A stretch of DNA of 64,000 nt from Tenacibaculum ovolyticum DSM 18103. GTDB lineage: Bacteria > Bacteroidota > Bacteroidia > Flavobacteriales > Flavobacteriaceae. The translations under genes were made by a program, and so were the position numbers. Below the pieces are notes generated by a model. It saw nothing but the letters and a program-made list of their open reading frames with translations, was not told the origin of the DNA and ran no database searches. The stretch is taken from NCBI RefSeq assembly GCF_000430545.1, contig NZ_KE387165.1, positions 248,728 to 312,727 of the forward strand. The letters are read 5' to 3'. Shown one piece after another: positions 1 to 8,643 of this stretch (position 1 is the first letter of the stretch; each line of letters begins with the position of its first letter).

Positions 1-192
1 ACCTGCTAGTGATATAAATGATGCTGCAGACATCCAATCGGCAGCAGTTGCCATACCGTTAACAATGGGGTGTACGCCACCACCTGCTACATAAAATTCT
101 TTTGATGATCCTGCTCTGGCCCAAATTGCAATTCCAATATAAAGTGCAAAAGTGATTCCTACGAGTATCCAGGTCCAAGTTAATAGTCCCAT
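1..192 (-). CDS. Sodium:solute symporter (ActP-like), N-terminal part only
   Basis: The reading frame enters from the left edge; only the first 64 residues are present. They begin MGLLTWTWILVGITFALY, a first membrane helix, followed by the EFYVAGGGVHP segment and a conserved MATAADWMSAASF stretch. This is the N-terminus of the sodium:solute symporter subfamily related to acetate permease ActP that pairs with a small DUF4212 protein. The partner is encoded 27 bp upstream on the same strand, which strengthens the call. The substrate is probably a short organic acid such as acetate, by family and not from this sequence. The C-terminal part lies outside the window. Confidence 0.85.
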   Translation of the reverse strand, partial: MGLLTWTWILVGITFALYIGIAIWARAGSSKEFYVAGGGVHPIVNGMATAADWMSAASFISLAG

Positions 193-219
193 AATATATT
201 TGTTTAGTTTTTTGTTAGT

Positions 220-480
220 TTATTCGTCAACTCCATATTTTTTATCCAACTTATTCATCAATCTTATATAGACGAATATGAGCACAACAAATACATAAAT
301 AGACCCTTGTTGCGCAAACCAGAACCCTAATTTAAACCCTCCTATTTTAATAGCGTTTAACTGATCAACTAGTAATATTCCAAACCCAAAAGAAACCACA
401 AACCAAATTGCTAATAAAATGGCTAAATACTTTAAGTTTTCCTTCCAGTACGCTGTTGCGTTATTTTGTTTTTCAGACAT
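220..480 (-). CDS. DUF4212 small membrane partner of sodium:solute symporter
   Basis: An 86-residue protein with two hydrophobic helices (about residues 18-38 and 52-72) separated by a short loop containing GGFKLGFWFAQQGSIYVF. This is the layout and motif of the DUF4212/sodium-symporter small-subunit family, which is almost always encoded directly before an ActP-like symporter. The symporter starts 27 bp downstream, so the two are co-transcribed and probably form one inner-membrane transporter. The preceding porin gene ends 11 bp away from this start, giving a three-gene order of porin, small subunit, symporter. Confidence 0.85.
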   Translation of the reverse strand: MSEKQNNATAYWKENLKYLAILLAIWFVVSFGFGILLVDQLNAIKIGGFKLGFWFAQQGSIYVFVVLIFVYIRLMNKLDKKYGVDE

Positions 481-491
481 AGTTTTATATT

Positions 492-1739
492 TTATAAATA
501 AATCATCGCTTGAAGCGATATGATATTAGAATCTGCTACTCCAAATTTTTGTTTTTTATATTCTAATGTTAATTTTGAATTATGACCACTCATATAAGTA
601 TTCACACCAATACCTAACGTACTTCTATTATCGCTTACAGCATCATAACTGTGTGTTCCGTAACTTAAATAAGGCTGATATCTAGTTTTACTTTTATCTC
701 CTTTAAAAACATACCCTACGTGACCATATACCATATTTCCTGTTCCATAAGCACTAAATAAATAATCTTTTCCGTAATCACTTGATTGAAACATCGCATA
801 CGCTGTTAAAGCACTACCTTTTTCACCAATTGGTGTATCGTAAAATGCGTCTACCGCAAAAATTGAAACATCTTCTCCTACAATGTTAGGAGCTACAATT
901 GTTCCGTTGTCAATAACGGATCCTTTTGGATGCAGAAAGAAACCTGCTCCAACATTAAAAACTTTTTTCCCTCCTAAGTAGGTTCCTACTTTATATGGCA
1001 AAAAATTTGATTCTTGATCAAAAAATTGATAATCGAAATACCCTGCATAAGACCTACCAGCGTCTTTAGACCCTAAAGTAGCACGACCATTATAAACAGC
1101 ATTTCCACCCGCTTCTGTAGTTCTACTATCTAAAGATGAAACTGAGGCATCATTTATTGCAACACGGTATTGAAGGCGATTAAATTTTCCTTTTACAAAA
1201 ACACCTAAGTGTCGTGCAAACTGGTCTGATAATCCTATAGTTGCCCATGCTTGACGATGATTATCTAAAGTCATCATATTTAAAGTACTTTGATTATTCA
1301 AACGAGAAATACCATTAAAATAATGCAAACCAGCTCCTACAGCATGATTATCACCTAGATTATATTGCCCCCAAACATCATGAAAGAATAATTGTGATCC
1401 ATTTCCTTTACCTGTTGGACTTAGCGAAGAACTTGTTAAGCTGTTTAGGCCGAAATGAGTTAAAATTAAAAAGTCTTTATTAATCTGTGCAAACATTAAA
1501 ATACGAGCACGTCGTAAATTAAAACTTAACGAACTATTTTCATTTCCGTTTGCATCAAAAGTATCATCTGTATTATAGTTCGCTTGTACTTGTGCCCAGG
1601 AAATGACTCGAAGATATTTTGAGCCATCTTCATTGAATTTTATTTTAAGACCCCCTGTATAGTCTGGAGATCCTTGGGCATTAATAAACTGAAAGGATAA
1701 AAGAAATAATCCCATCATTAAAAGAGCTTTATTTTTCAT
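492..1739 (-). CDS. Outer-membrane porin, beta-barrel protein
   Basis: A 415-residue protein with a signal peptide (about residues 1-21, ending FQFINAQG) and alternating beta-strand sequence to a C-terminal hydrophobic strand ending SLQAMIYL. The segments RRARILMFAQINKDFLILTHFG and YAGYFDYQFFD resemble phosphate-selective-porin-like barrels of Bacteroidota. It lies directly upstream of the symporter pair on the same strand with an 11-bp gap, so it may supply the outer-membrane entry route for the same solute. The start codon lies 2 nt beyond a 14-bp inverted repeat in the leader. The barrel class is well supported; the substrate is unknown. Confidence 0.75.
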   Translation of the reverse strand: MKNKALLMMGLFLLSFQFINAQGSPDYTGGLKIKFNEDGSKYLRVISWAQVQANYNTDDTFDANGNENSSLSFNLRRARILMFAQINKDFLILTHFGLNSLTSSSLSPTGKGNGSQLFFHDVWGQYNLGDNHAVGAGLHYFNGISRLNNQSTLNMMTLDNHRQAWATIGLSDQFARHLGVFVKGKFNRLQYRVAINDASVSSLDSRTTEAGGNAVYNGRATLGSKDAGRSYAGYFDYQFFDQESNFLPYKVGTYLGGKKVFNVGAGFFLHPKGSVIDNGTIVAPNIVGEDVSIFAVDAFYDTPIGEKGSALTAYAMFQSSDYGKDYLFSAYGTGNMVYGHVGYVFKGDKSKTRYQPYLSYGTHSYDAVSDNRSTLGIGVNTYMSGHNSKLTLEYKKQKFGVADSNIISLQAMIYL

Positions 1740-1741
1740 TA

Positions 1742-1801
1742 GTTTTTAAGAGTTTGGTTAATCAATATTAGTTTTGTGTGCACCACTAAACTCTTAAAAA
1801 C
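1742..1801 (-). promoter_or_regulatory. Long inverted repeat in the porin leader
   Basis: Two perfect 14-bp arms (1742-1755 and 1788-1801; GTTTTTAAGAGTTT on minus at the 5' arm) are separated by 32 nt. Read as porin mRNA, the 3' arm ends 2 nt before the AUG, so a hairpin would block the ribosome entry region. Alternatively the arms are two half-sites for a DNA-binding protein. There is no U-tract as expected of a terminator. Confidence 0.45.
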
Positions 1802-1848
1802 AATCAGTTAATAAAAAATCAATATATTTATTTGTTAAATAACTATAC

Positions 1849-2268
1849 TTAATCTTTAAAACGCTCCCATTTAATAAGCATAAATTTATCTCCTAACTCA
1901 GTAACAATTACACCTGCACCCTTAATATTCTTGGCATTTTTAAAATAATCTCCAAGCTCATTTGCATTTAAAATCTTATACGTTGGATGGTAATTAACAT
2001 TGTTGGGGCGTTTGATATTATATTTCTTTACCCAGTTCATAACACTTACATGAGAAATCCCTAGGATACGTTCAATTTCACGATAAGTTAAACCTTCTAA
2101 ATACAATTGAAGTGATTTGTTTACATAATAGTCGTCAATCTTCTTACCTATCTTATTTACAGTAAAGAAATAATTGCATTTTTTACACTTATAACGCTGT
2201 CTATCATTAACAATTCCACTTTTTATTTTATGGTCAGAATTACAATTTGGACAAACGTCTATTTTCAT
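1849..2268 (-). CDS. Zinc-ribbon/HTH protein resembling IS1-type transposase N-terminus (orphan regulator?)
   Basis: A 139-residue protein. Residues 1-40 form a four-cysteine zinc ribbon (CPNC...YKCKKCNYFF), as at the N-terminus of IS1 InsA and IS1595-like transposases. Residues 50-88 form a helix-turn-helix (LTYREIERILGISHVSVMNWVKKY). The remaining 50 residues (GAGVIVTELGDKFMLIKWERF) are not a DDE catalytic core. No second transposase frame and no terminal repeats flank it, so it is unlikely to be a mobile element. Its place upstream of the porin-symporter genes on the same strand, with its own inverted repeat in front, suggests a domesticated DNA-binding regulator. Function is an inference. 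Confidence 0.6.
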   Translation of the reverse strand: MKIDVCPNCNSDHKIKSGIVNDRQRYKCKKCNYFFTVNKIGKKIDDYYVNKSLQLYLEGLTYREIERILGISHVSVMNWVKKYNIKRPNNVNYHPTYKILNANELGDYFKNAKNIKGAGVIVTELGDKFMLIKWERFKD

Positions 2269-2273
2269 ATATA

Positions 2274-2301
2274 CTAAATTAGCATAAATATATTAATTTA
2301 G
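2274..2301 (-). promoter_or_regulatory. Inverted repeat in front of the zinc-ribbon/HTH gene
   Basis: CTAAATTA (2274-2281) and TAATTTAG (2294-2301) form a perfect 8-bp inverted repeat with a 12-nt spacer. It begins 5 bp upstream of the start codon at 2268 and overlaps a TATATTTA sequence resembling a -7 element, so it could be an autoregulatory operator. The AT-rich composition makes chance occurrence possible. Confidence 0.3.
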
Positions 2302-2568
2302 CAATGTTTTTTTTATTGAAAAACGAATAAAACAACATAATCACCATAAAACATACGTTAAAAAACTAAATTCCATAAATAATCAACCATTTTATTAAAC
2401 ATTTTAACATTATTAAAAAAACAAGTAGATACTACATAGATACCTTAGACAATTCAAATTTAAATAACACCCCACTACTGACATAAGGCTGTCACTTACC
2501 TCATTTACTTTTGCTTTAAATAATCTTACAAACAAAACACTATACAATGTATATATTTGATTTTAGGT
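2302..2568. other. AT-rich intergenic stretch without recognisable feature
   Basis: This stretch has stops in all frames and no RNA gene that I can recognise. It separates the zinc-ribbon/HTH gene from a short decayed coding fragment. Confidence 0.5.
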
Positions 2569-2736
2569 ATTGAAATAAACGAAAAAGAATATTCGGGAAA
2601 TTTCATAACAGTTGTTCGCAGAAAACAATCTTTCAAAGTAATTACTACTCGAAAATTTCACACAGGAAAACATCAGTTATCTATTATTATAAATGGAGTA
2701 GAATTTGAGAAAATAGATTTTGAGTTGATTGCATAA
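2569..2736 (+). pseudogene. C-terminal remnant of a lost gene
   Basis: An open stretch of 55 codons without a plausible start reads IEINEKEYSGNF...SFKVITTRKFHTGKHQ...INGVEFEKIDFELIA and then stops. It is protein-like (alternating beta-strand pattern, charged turns). The pattern of ITTR, H-G-H and VNG recalls the C-terminal tail of DNA alkylation repair (AlkD-like) proteins in Bacteroidota. That family assignment is from memory of the pattern and is weak. The upstream part of the gene is not recognisable, so it looks like the end of a deleted gene. Confidence 0.3.
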
Positions 2737-2763
2737 AAAAGCTTCACATTTCTGTGAAGCTTT
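2735..2763 (-). terminator. Terminator behind the initiator tRNA
   Basis: Arms AAAGCTTCAC (2738-2747) and GTGAAGCTTT (2754-2763) form a perfect 10-bp stem with a 6-nt loop. On the minus strand the stem runs into six T residues (2740-2735), as expected for an intrinsic terminator 11 nt after the tRNA 3' end. It also lies 2 nt after the stop of the decayed plus-strand fragment. Confidence 0.75.
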
Positions 2764-2774
2764 ACTAGTATTAG

Positions 2775-2847
<73 letters not shown>

Positions 2848-2973
2848 ATTTCGAGTGCAAATATACGCTCTTTTATTTCATCTAACCAAACAAAATGCAC
2901 TTTTAAAACAACATATTTCTTAACCACCACATTAACAACACCATAAAAAAAACTATTTTTAATTTAAACAACT

Positions 2974-2981
2974 TATCTTTG
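2974..2981 (+). promoter_or_regulatory. -7 element of the era promoter
   Basis: TATCTTTG matches the Bacteroidota -7 consensus TAnnTTTG and is followed by GCACT and then the era ATG at 2986. No TTG is seen at the usual -33 distance. The spacing implies a very short or absent 5' leader. Confidence 0.55.
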
Positions 2982-2985
2982 CACT

Positions 2986-3867
2986 ATGACACATAAAGCA
3001 GGATTTGTAAACATCATCGGAAACCCAAATGTTGGGAAATCAACCCTAATGAATGCATTAGTTGGTGAGAAATTATCTATCATTACTTCTAAAGCGCAAA
3101 CTACGAGGCATCGTATTTTAGGAATTGTAAATGATGATGACCATCAAATTATATTTTCTGACACCCCAGGAATTATTAAACCTGCTTATGAACTACAACA
3201 ATCAATGATGGATTTTGTAAAATCGGCTTTTGATGATGCTGATATTTTAATTTACATGGTTGAAGTTGGGGAAAAAGAATTAAAAAACGAAGCGTTTTTT
3301 AATAAAATAATTCACAGTGAAATCCCTGTGATCTTATTATTAAATAAAATTGACAAATCTTCACAAGAAGAAGTTGAAGAAAAAATTGAATACTGGAAAA
3401 ATAAAGTACCTAATGCTTTTGTTTATGTAATCTCTGCCCTAGAAAAATTTAATGTCGATTCAGTTTTTACAAAAATTAAAGAATTACTACCAGAAGCACC
3501 TGCTTTTTACCCTAAAGATCAGTTAACTGATAAACCAGAACGATTTTTTGTAAACGAAAAAATTCGTGAAAAAATTCTAACACACTATAAAAAGGAAATC
3601 CCTTATTCTATAGAAGTAGAAACTGAAGAATTCATTGAAGAAGAGGGTATTATAAAAATTCGCGCAATAATTATGGTAGAGCGCGACACCCAAAAAGGTA
3701 TAATTATAGGTCATAAAGGGGCTGCTCTTAAACGAGTAGGAACAGAATCTCGTAAAGATTTAGAGTTCTTTTTTGACAAAAAAGTATTTTTAGAACTGTA
3801 CGTAAAAGTGAATAAAAACTGGCGTTCAAATGACCGACAGTTAAAACGTTTTGGTTACAAAGATTAA
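2986..3867 (+). CDS. era: GTPase Era
   Basis: Era is an essential GTPase that binds 16S rRNA and assists 30S subunit assembly. The 293-residue length is normal. The GTPase domain has the P-loop GNPNVGKS (residues 12-19), the switch motif DTPG, and NKID as the base-recognition motif. The C-terminal part (about 200-293) has the KH domain signature IIGHKGAALKRVG. The start fits an immediately preceding TATCTTTG promoter element. The end overlaps by 4 bp the convergent membrane-protein gene. The two Der/Era-type ribosome GTPases of the cell lie 600 bp apart here. Confidence 0.97.
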   Translation: MTHKAGFVNIIGNPNVGKSTLMNALVGEKLSIITSKAQTTRHRILGIVNDDDHQIIFSDTPGIIKPAYELQQSMMDFVKSAFDDADILIYMVEVGEKELKNEAFFNKIIHSEIPVILLLNKIDKSSQEEVEEKIEYWKNKVPNAFVYVISALEKFNVDSVFTKIKELLPEAPAFYPKDQLTDKPERFFVNEKIREKILTHYKKEIPYSIEVETEEFIEEEGIIKIRAIIMVERDTQKGIIIGHKGAALKRVGTESRKDLEFFFDKKVFLELYVKVNKNWRSNDRQLKRFGYKD

Positions 3868-4370
3868 TTTATTTTTTTTAATAACAACTTAGTAAAGTTC
3901 TTTAAGCTCTTCATTTGCTTTTCACCTGTAGATCTACCTATAGCTCCTGCAAAATAAAGTATTACCCATATTATTGGTAACACTACTAGCATTACTAGAG
4001 GAAATATTGATCCTTTTTTTAAAGACCAATTGGTGTATGCAATAACGCCAAATATTAAAAAAGCAGTTGCTACAACAAAATGTAAGAACATAAAAAAGGT
4101 CCATACCTGTGGTTTTGGACCAAATAATCCTTTTATTTTTGAAGTTTCTTCAGTTATGCTTTCTACTTCTAGCGATAACTGAGGCGACCAAAAATGAGTT
4201 TCTTTTGCTGGAATATCGATAATTACGTGGTTATCTACAATCTTCATTTTATATTTAGCTTCATCAGATAAGTGATTTTTAATTTCACTCATTAAAACCT
4301 CCGAATTCATTTCAAAATCAATTTGAAACCTTGGTTTTAAAAAAATCTGATTATACAGTTGATCCTCCAT
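3864..4370 (-). CDS. Conserved hypothetical membrane protein
   Basis: A 168-residue protein that I do not recognise. Residues 1-90 are soluble and strand-rich (RFQIDFEMNSEVLMSEI, YKMKIVDNHVIIDIP). Two transmembrane helices follow, about 93-113 (FFMFLHFVVATAFLIFG) and 124-144 (FPLVMLVVLPIIWVILYFAG), then a basic tail ending KLLLKKIN. Both the N-terminal and C-terminal parts should lie in the cytoplasm. It sits between era and der but on the opposite strand, overlapping the end of era by 4 bp, so it is not in their transcript. Confidence 0.7.
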   Translation of the reverse strand: MEDQLYNQIFLKPRFQIDFEMNSEVLMSEIKNHLSDEAKYKMKIVDNHVIIDIPAKETHFWSPQLSLEVESITEETSKIKGLFGPKPQVWTFFMFLHFVVATAFLIFGVIAYTNWSLKKGSIFPLVMLVVLPIIWVILYFAGAIGRSTGEKQMKSLKNFTKLLLKKIN

Positions 4371-4449
4371 ATTTTAAAGTTATTAGCCCACAATGTACTA
4401 AAATATAGTATACTATTTAAAAATCGACTCAAAATCATAACGTAAGTTG

Positions 4450-4457
4450 TATCTTTG
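4450..4457 (+). promoter_or_regulatory. -7 element of the der promoter
   Basis: TATCTTTG followed by GCAC, 17 nt before the der ATG. It matches TAnnTTTG and is the same octamer as in front of era. A -33 TTG is not obvious. Confidence 0.55.
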
Positions 4458-4474
4458 CACAAATTTTTTGCAAA

Positions 4475-5779
4475 ATGAGTAGTATTGTAGCCATTGTTGG
4501 AAGGCCTAATGTAGGTAAGTCAACTTTATTTAATCGTTTAGTACAACGTCGTGAAGCTATTGTAGATTCTGTTAGTGGAGTTACAAGAGATAGACACTAC
4601 GGAAAATCTGAATGGAACGGAAAGGAATTTTCGGTAATTGATACTGGTGGATATGTTGTCGGGTCTGATGATATTTTTGAAGGAGAAATACGCAAACAAG
4701 TTCAGTTAGCTATTGAAGAAGCTGATATTATTGTTTTTGTAGTTGATGTTGAACAAGGAATTACTCCTATGGATGCTGAGGTTGCAAAAATTTTACGTCA
4801 AGTTAAAAAGCCTCTTATTATGGCTGTTAACAAAGTAGATAATGCAATGCGTGATGCAGATGCTGTTGAATTCTACAACCTTGGTTTAGGTGATTACCAT
4901 ACCATTTCGTCAATAAACGGTAGTGGAACTGGTGAATTACTAGATGCTGTTGCTAAAGAAATTCCTGAAGAAGAAGAAGTTGAAGAAAATGAACTTCCTC
5001 GTTTTGCTATTGTAGGACGTCCTAACGCAGGTAAATCTTCTTTTATTAATGCTTTAATTGGAGAAGATAGAAATATTGTTACCAATATTGCAGGTACAAC
5101 TAGAGATTCTATTGATACAAAATACAATCGTTATGGTTTTGAATTTAACTTAGTAGATACTGCTGGAATTCGTAAAAAATCGAAAGTAAAAGAAGACTTA
5201 GAATTCTATTCTGTAATGCGTGCAGTTCGTGCTATTGAGCATTGTGATGTTGCCGTTTTAGTAGTTGATGCAACTCGTGATTTCGAAGGGCAAGATGAAA
5301 AAATATTCTGGTTAGCAGAAAAAAACAAAAAAGGTGTTGTTATACTTGTTAACAAATGGGATTTGGTAGAAAAAGAAACCAATACCATGCGGGATTTTGA
5401 AGCTCAAATAAGACGAAAAATCTCTCCTTTTAGTGATGTTCCTATTATATTTACATCTGTATTAACAAAACAACGTATTTTTAAAGCAATTGAAACTGCT
5501 GTTGAAGTTTTTGAAAACAGAAAACGTCGTATTCAAACAAGTAAATTGAACGAAACGATGTTAGAGATTTTAGCTCAAAACCCTCCTCCAGCAATTAAAG
5601 GAAAGTATGTGAAAATTAAATACTGTATGCAGTTACCAACGTATACTCCTCAGTTTGCCTTTTTCGCAAACTTACCACAGTATATTAGAGATCCGTACAA
5701 GCGTTATTTAGAAAACCAACTTCGTCAACACTATAATTTTAACGGAGTACCTATTATTATCTATTTCAGACAAAAATAA
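4475..5779 (+). CDS. der: GTPase Der (EngA), ribosome assembly
   Basis: Der is an essential double-GTPase needed for 50S subunit maturation. The 434 residues contain two complete G domains. The first has GRPNVGKS (8-15), DTGG and NKVD; the second has GRPNAGKS (about 182-189), DTAG and NKWD. A C-terminal KH-like domain starts near residue 355 and includes NPPPAIKGKYVKIKYCMQ. Length and domain order are those of the family. It is preceded by its own -7 element and followed by a 72-bp gap to the next plus-strand gene. Confidence 0.97.
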   Translation: MSSIVAIVGRPNVGKSTLFNRLVQRREAIVDSVSGVTRDRHYGKSEWNGKEFSVIDTGGYVVGSDDIFEGEIRKQVQLAIEEADIIVFVVDVEQGITPMDAEVAKILRQVKKPLIMAVNKVDNAMRDADAVEFYNLGLGDYHTISSINGSGTGELLDAVAKEIPEEEEVEENELPRFAIVGRPNAGKSSFINALIGEDRNIVTNIAGTTRDSIDTKYNRYGFEFNLVDTAGIRKKSKVKEDLEFYSVMRAVRAIEHCDVAVLVVDATRDFEGQDEKIFWLAEKNKKGVVILVNKWDLVEKETNTMRDFEAQIRRKISPFSDVPIIFTSVLTKQRIFKAIETAVEVFENRKRRIQTSKLNETMLEILAQNPPPAIKGKYVKIKYCMQLPTYTPQFAFFANLPQYIRDPYKRYLENQLRQHYNFNGVPIIIYFRQK

Positions 5780-5851
5780 AAATAGGTTTAACATAAATTA
5801 ACAACTTTCAAAATAGTTTTTTCATTTTCTTTGTGGATTATTAAATAATTC

Positions 5852-8635
5852 ATGAAAAAGATTATGAAAAAACTATTTTTCGCTTTTATACTATTAATTT
5901 ATGCGAATACTTTTGCTCAATCTTACCCTTTTAAAATAACAGGTAAGATTAATTCTGAAAAAGAGAAAACCCCAATTAATGCTGCTACTATTCACATAGA
6001 AAAGATTAAAGACAGCACCGTTATTTCTTACACAATATCTAATGATAAAGGCCATTTTTCATTAGAAGGAAAATCTTTTCATAAAAACTTAAAACTATTT
6101 GTTTCTTATGTAGGTATGGACACCTACTCTAAATCTATTTCATTAGGAAAAGAAACGAACTTTAATTTAGGTGTAATTAACTTAAGTGAAGAAAGTAATT
6201 TACTTAATGAAGTTATTATAAAATCTAGAGCTCCGATTACCATAAAAAAAGACACGTTAGAATTTAACGTAAAATCGTTTAAAACAAAAAAAGATGCAAA
6301 CGTTGAAGATTTATTAAAAAAATTACCTGGGGTAGAAGTTGACGAAGAAGGTAAAATTACTGTAAACGGAAAACCTGTAAATAAAATTTTAGTAAACGGA
6401 AAGCCTTTTTTCGGAAACGACCCTTCTATTACAACAAAAAACTTAACAAAAGATATTATTGAAAAGGTTCAAATTATGGACACCAAGTCTAAATCTGAAG
6501 CTTTTTCTGGAGAAAAAGGAGATGAAGACAATAAAACAATTAACCTTACTATTAAAAAAGAAAATAATAAAGGTTGGTTTGGTAGAGTATCTGCAGCAAC
6601 AGGAACTGATAAGCGCTACGAAGGTGCAACTATGGTAAACAGGTTTGATAACGACCAACGTTTTAGCGTTCTAGCAAGTACTAATAATATTAATTCACCA
6701 GGGTTCAGTTTTGGTGAAATTCAAAAAATGTTTGGCGGCGGAAACAATTGGGTTAGTGGTAATGGTAGTTTTAGTATTAACGGTAGACGTTTTGGTGGCG
6801 GAAGCGGAATTATAAAATCAAAAACTGCTGGAGCAACATATGCCGATAAATACGGAAAAGGCTTAGACGTAAATGCTAATTATTTTTATTCAGGAAGTTC
6901 TTCAAAAGATGCGTCAGAAAACAATAGAGAATACACCTTACCAGACAGAAAATACTTTACAAATTCAACATCTAATGCTAGCAATGAAAATCATAACCAC
7001 AGCATAAGTACAGAATTTGATATTGAAATAGATTCAACTTTCTTAATTAACATACAACCTTCTTTTGTCTTTAATAAAAGAAATGGTAGCAATAACAGAC
7101 AAGAAGAATCATTAGATGAGGCTAATATTTTAACTAATAGTTACAACAGTAATTCATATTCAGAATCTGAAGCAAATAATTTTAGTAACACTATTGACAT
7201 TACAAAAAAAATAGGTAAGGAAGGCTCATTTATTAAAGCCTCGATTACAAATAAAGTTGATAAATCTAGTACGGAAGGAGTTAACAAATCTACTATTGAA
7301 ACTTTTGGTAGTGATGCCACAATCGAAAATCGAGATCAAAAAAGTACTATATCAGATAATTTAAATGGTTTTAATACACGAATAAGCTATCGTTTGCCTT
7401 TAGTATCTAAAAAATTATTTTTAGATACTAAATATAGTTTTCGAAGAAATGAAAGAGAAAACAAAGAAGACACATACGATCTTAACAATACATCTTTACA
7501 GTATACTGATTTTAACATAGCCCAAAGTTCCGATTTCACATATAACGACATAACTAAAACACCTGCCTTAGAATTAATTTATAAAACAAAAAAATGGCGT
7601 TTTAACTTCGAAACTGGTTTCGTTAACAGAACACTTGAAAATAACGATAAGCTACGCCCTAACTTAAGCTTAAGTAAAAAATTTAACAATTTAGATTTAG
7701 ATGCTGGCTTTAGATATAGATTTAATTCAAAAGCTTCTGTTTATTTTAGCTACAGATTAAACAACAACGCACCTCAGCTACGTCAAATTCAACCTTTTGA
7801 AGATGTTACAAACCCATCTAACATTATTAAAGGTAATCCTAACTTAAAGCCTAGTCAAAACCACAGGATGTATGTTAATTTTAATAAATACAACTGGCAA
7901 GCTCGTACAGGAATGTTCTTTTACGTAAGCGGTACTCTTTACAACAACCAAATTATTTCAAACACTAGTATTTCTGATAAATTTATTAGAAATTCTACTT
8001 ACGAAAATAATAATGGTGGTTATGATGTATGGGGAGGCGGTAGCTACAGTAAAAAAGTTAAATTAGATTCAATTACTAGTCTTAGGTTAAAGCTTGGAGG
8101 TAATATAAGTGCCTACAAAAATTTTAATATAAATAACGGAGTTAAAGAAGGTGCAAGAACTCTTGGCTTAAGACCAAATATTGGTTTAACCTTAGATTGG
8201 AATAAAATTATATCTATAGAAACTCGTTATGACATCTCTTTCTCTAAAACCAAATACGACATAAACACAAATCAAAATCAAAACTTCACAAGACACTCTT
8301 TACGTTTTAGAACAAAAACAACCTTTCCTAAGAAGTTAGAATGGAGAAATGATGTAAAATATACTTATAATCCAAACCTTATTGGCTTTAACAAATCTGC
8401 TTGGTTCTGGAACGCAACTTTAGCATACTCTGTCTTAAAAGATCAAGGTACCATTAGTTTAAAAGCTTATGATTTATTAAACCAAAATACAAACGCACAA
8501 CGTAGAGCAACTTCAAACTATATTGAAGACTCTCAAAGTACCGTATTACAACAATATTTTATGCTAGGTTTTAGCTGGAAGTTTAATAGCTTAGGTAAAA
8601 AAGGTAAAATACGTGATTTTAATATGCACTTTTAG
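5852..8635 (+). CDS. Large outer-membrane beta-barrel protein with carboxypeptidase-like N-terminal domain
   Basis: A 927-residue protein with a signal peptide (about 1-23, ending ANTFAQS). A carboxypeptidase-regulatory-like beta-sandwich follows (about 27-110, ITGKINSEKEKTPINAATI). A plug-like region (about 120-235) contains KKLPGVEVDEEGKITVNGK and DIIEKVQIMD, as in TonB-dependent receptors. The remainder is a barrel ending in the aromatic strand KGKIRDFNMHF. The arrangement is that of the outer membrane beta-barrel family (OMP_b-brl_3) of Bacteroidota, not of SusC. No SusD or transport partner lies next to it, so the ligand is unknown. A second Met at codon 5 is an alternative start. Confidence 0.8.
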   Translation: MKKIMKKLFFAFILLIYANTFAQSYPFKITGKINSEKEKTPINAATIHIEKIKDSTVISYTISNDKGHFSLEGKSFHKNLKLFVSYVGMDTYSKSISLGKETNFNLGVINLSEESNLLNEVIIKSRAPITIKKDTLEFNVKSFKTKKDANVEDLLKKLPGVEVDEEGKITVNGKPVNKILVNGKPFFGNDPSITTKNLTKDIIEKVQIMDTKSKSEAFSGEKGDEDNKTINLTIKKENNKGWFGRVSAATGTDKRYEGATMVNRFDNDQRFSVLASTNNINSPGFSFGEIQKMFGGGNNWVSGNGSFSINGRRFGGGSGIIKSKTAGATYADKYGKGLDVNANYFYSGSSSKDASENNREYTLPDRKYFTNSTSNASNENHNHSISTEFDIEIDSTFLINIQPSFVFNKRNGSNNRQEESLDEANILTNSYNSNSYSESEANNFSNTIDITKKIGKEGSFIKASITNKVDKSSTEGVNKSTIETFGSDATIENRDQKSTISDNLNGFNTRISYRLPLVSKKLFLDTKYSFRRNERENKEDTYDLNNTSLQYTDFNIAQSSDFTYNDITKTPALELIYKTKKWRFNFETGFVNRTLENNDKLRPNLSLSKKFNNLDLDAGFRYRFNSKASVYFSYRLNNNAPQLRQIQPFEDVTNPSNIIKGNPNLKPSQNHRMYVNFNKYNWQARTGMFFYVSGTLYNNQIISNTSISDKFIRNSTYENNNGGYDVWGGGSYSKKVKLDSITSLRLKLGGNISAYKNFNINNGVKEGARTLGLRPNIGLTLDWNKIISIETRYDISFSKTKYDINTNQNQNFTRHSLRFRTKTTFPKKLEWRNDVKYTYNPNLIGFNKSAWFWNATLAYSVLKDQGTISLKAYDLLNQNTNAQRRATSNYIEDSQSTVLQQYFMLGFSWKFNSLGKKGKIRDFNMHF

Positions 8636-8643
8636 CCTATAAA

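Noticed and set aside
1849..2268. Insertion sequence of the IS1 type
   Set aside because: Only the zinc-ribbon/HTH part is present; there is no DDE core, no second frame and no terminal inverted repeats with target duplication.
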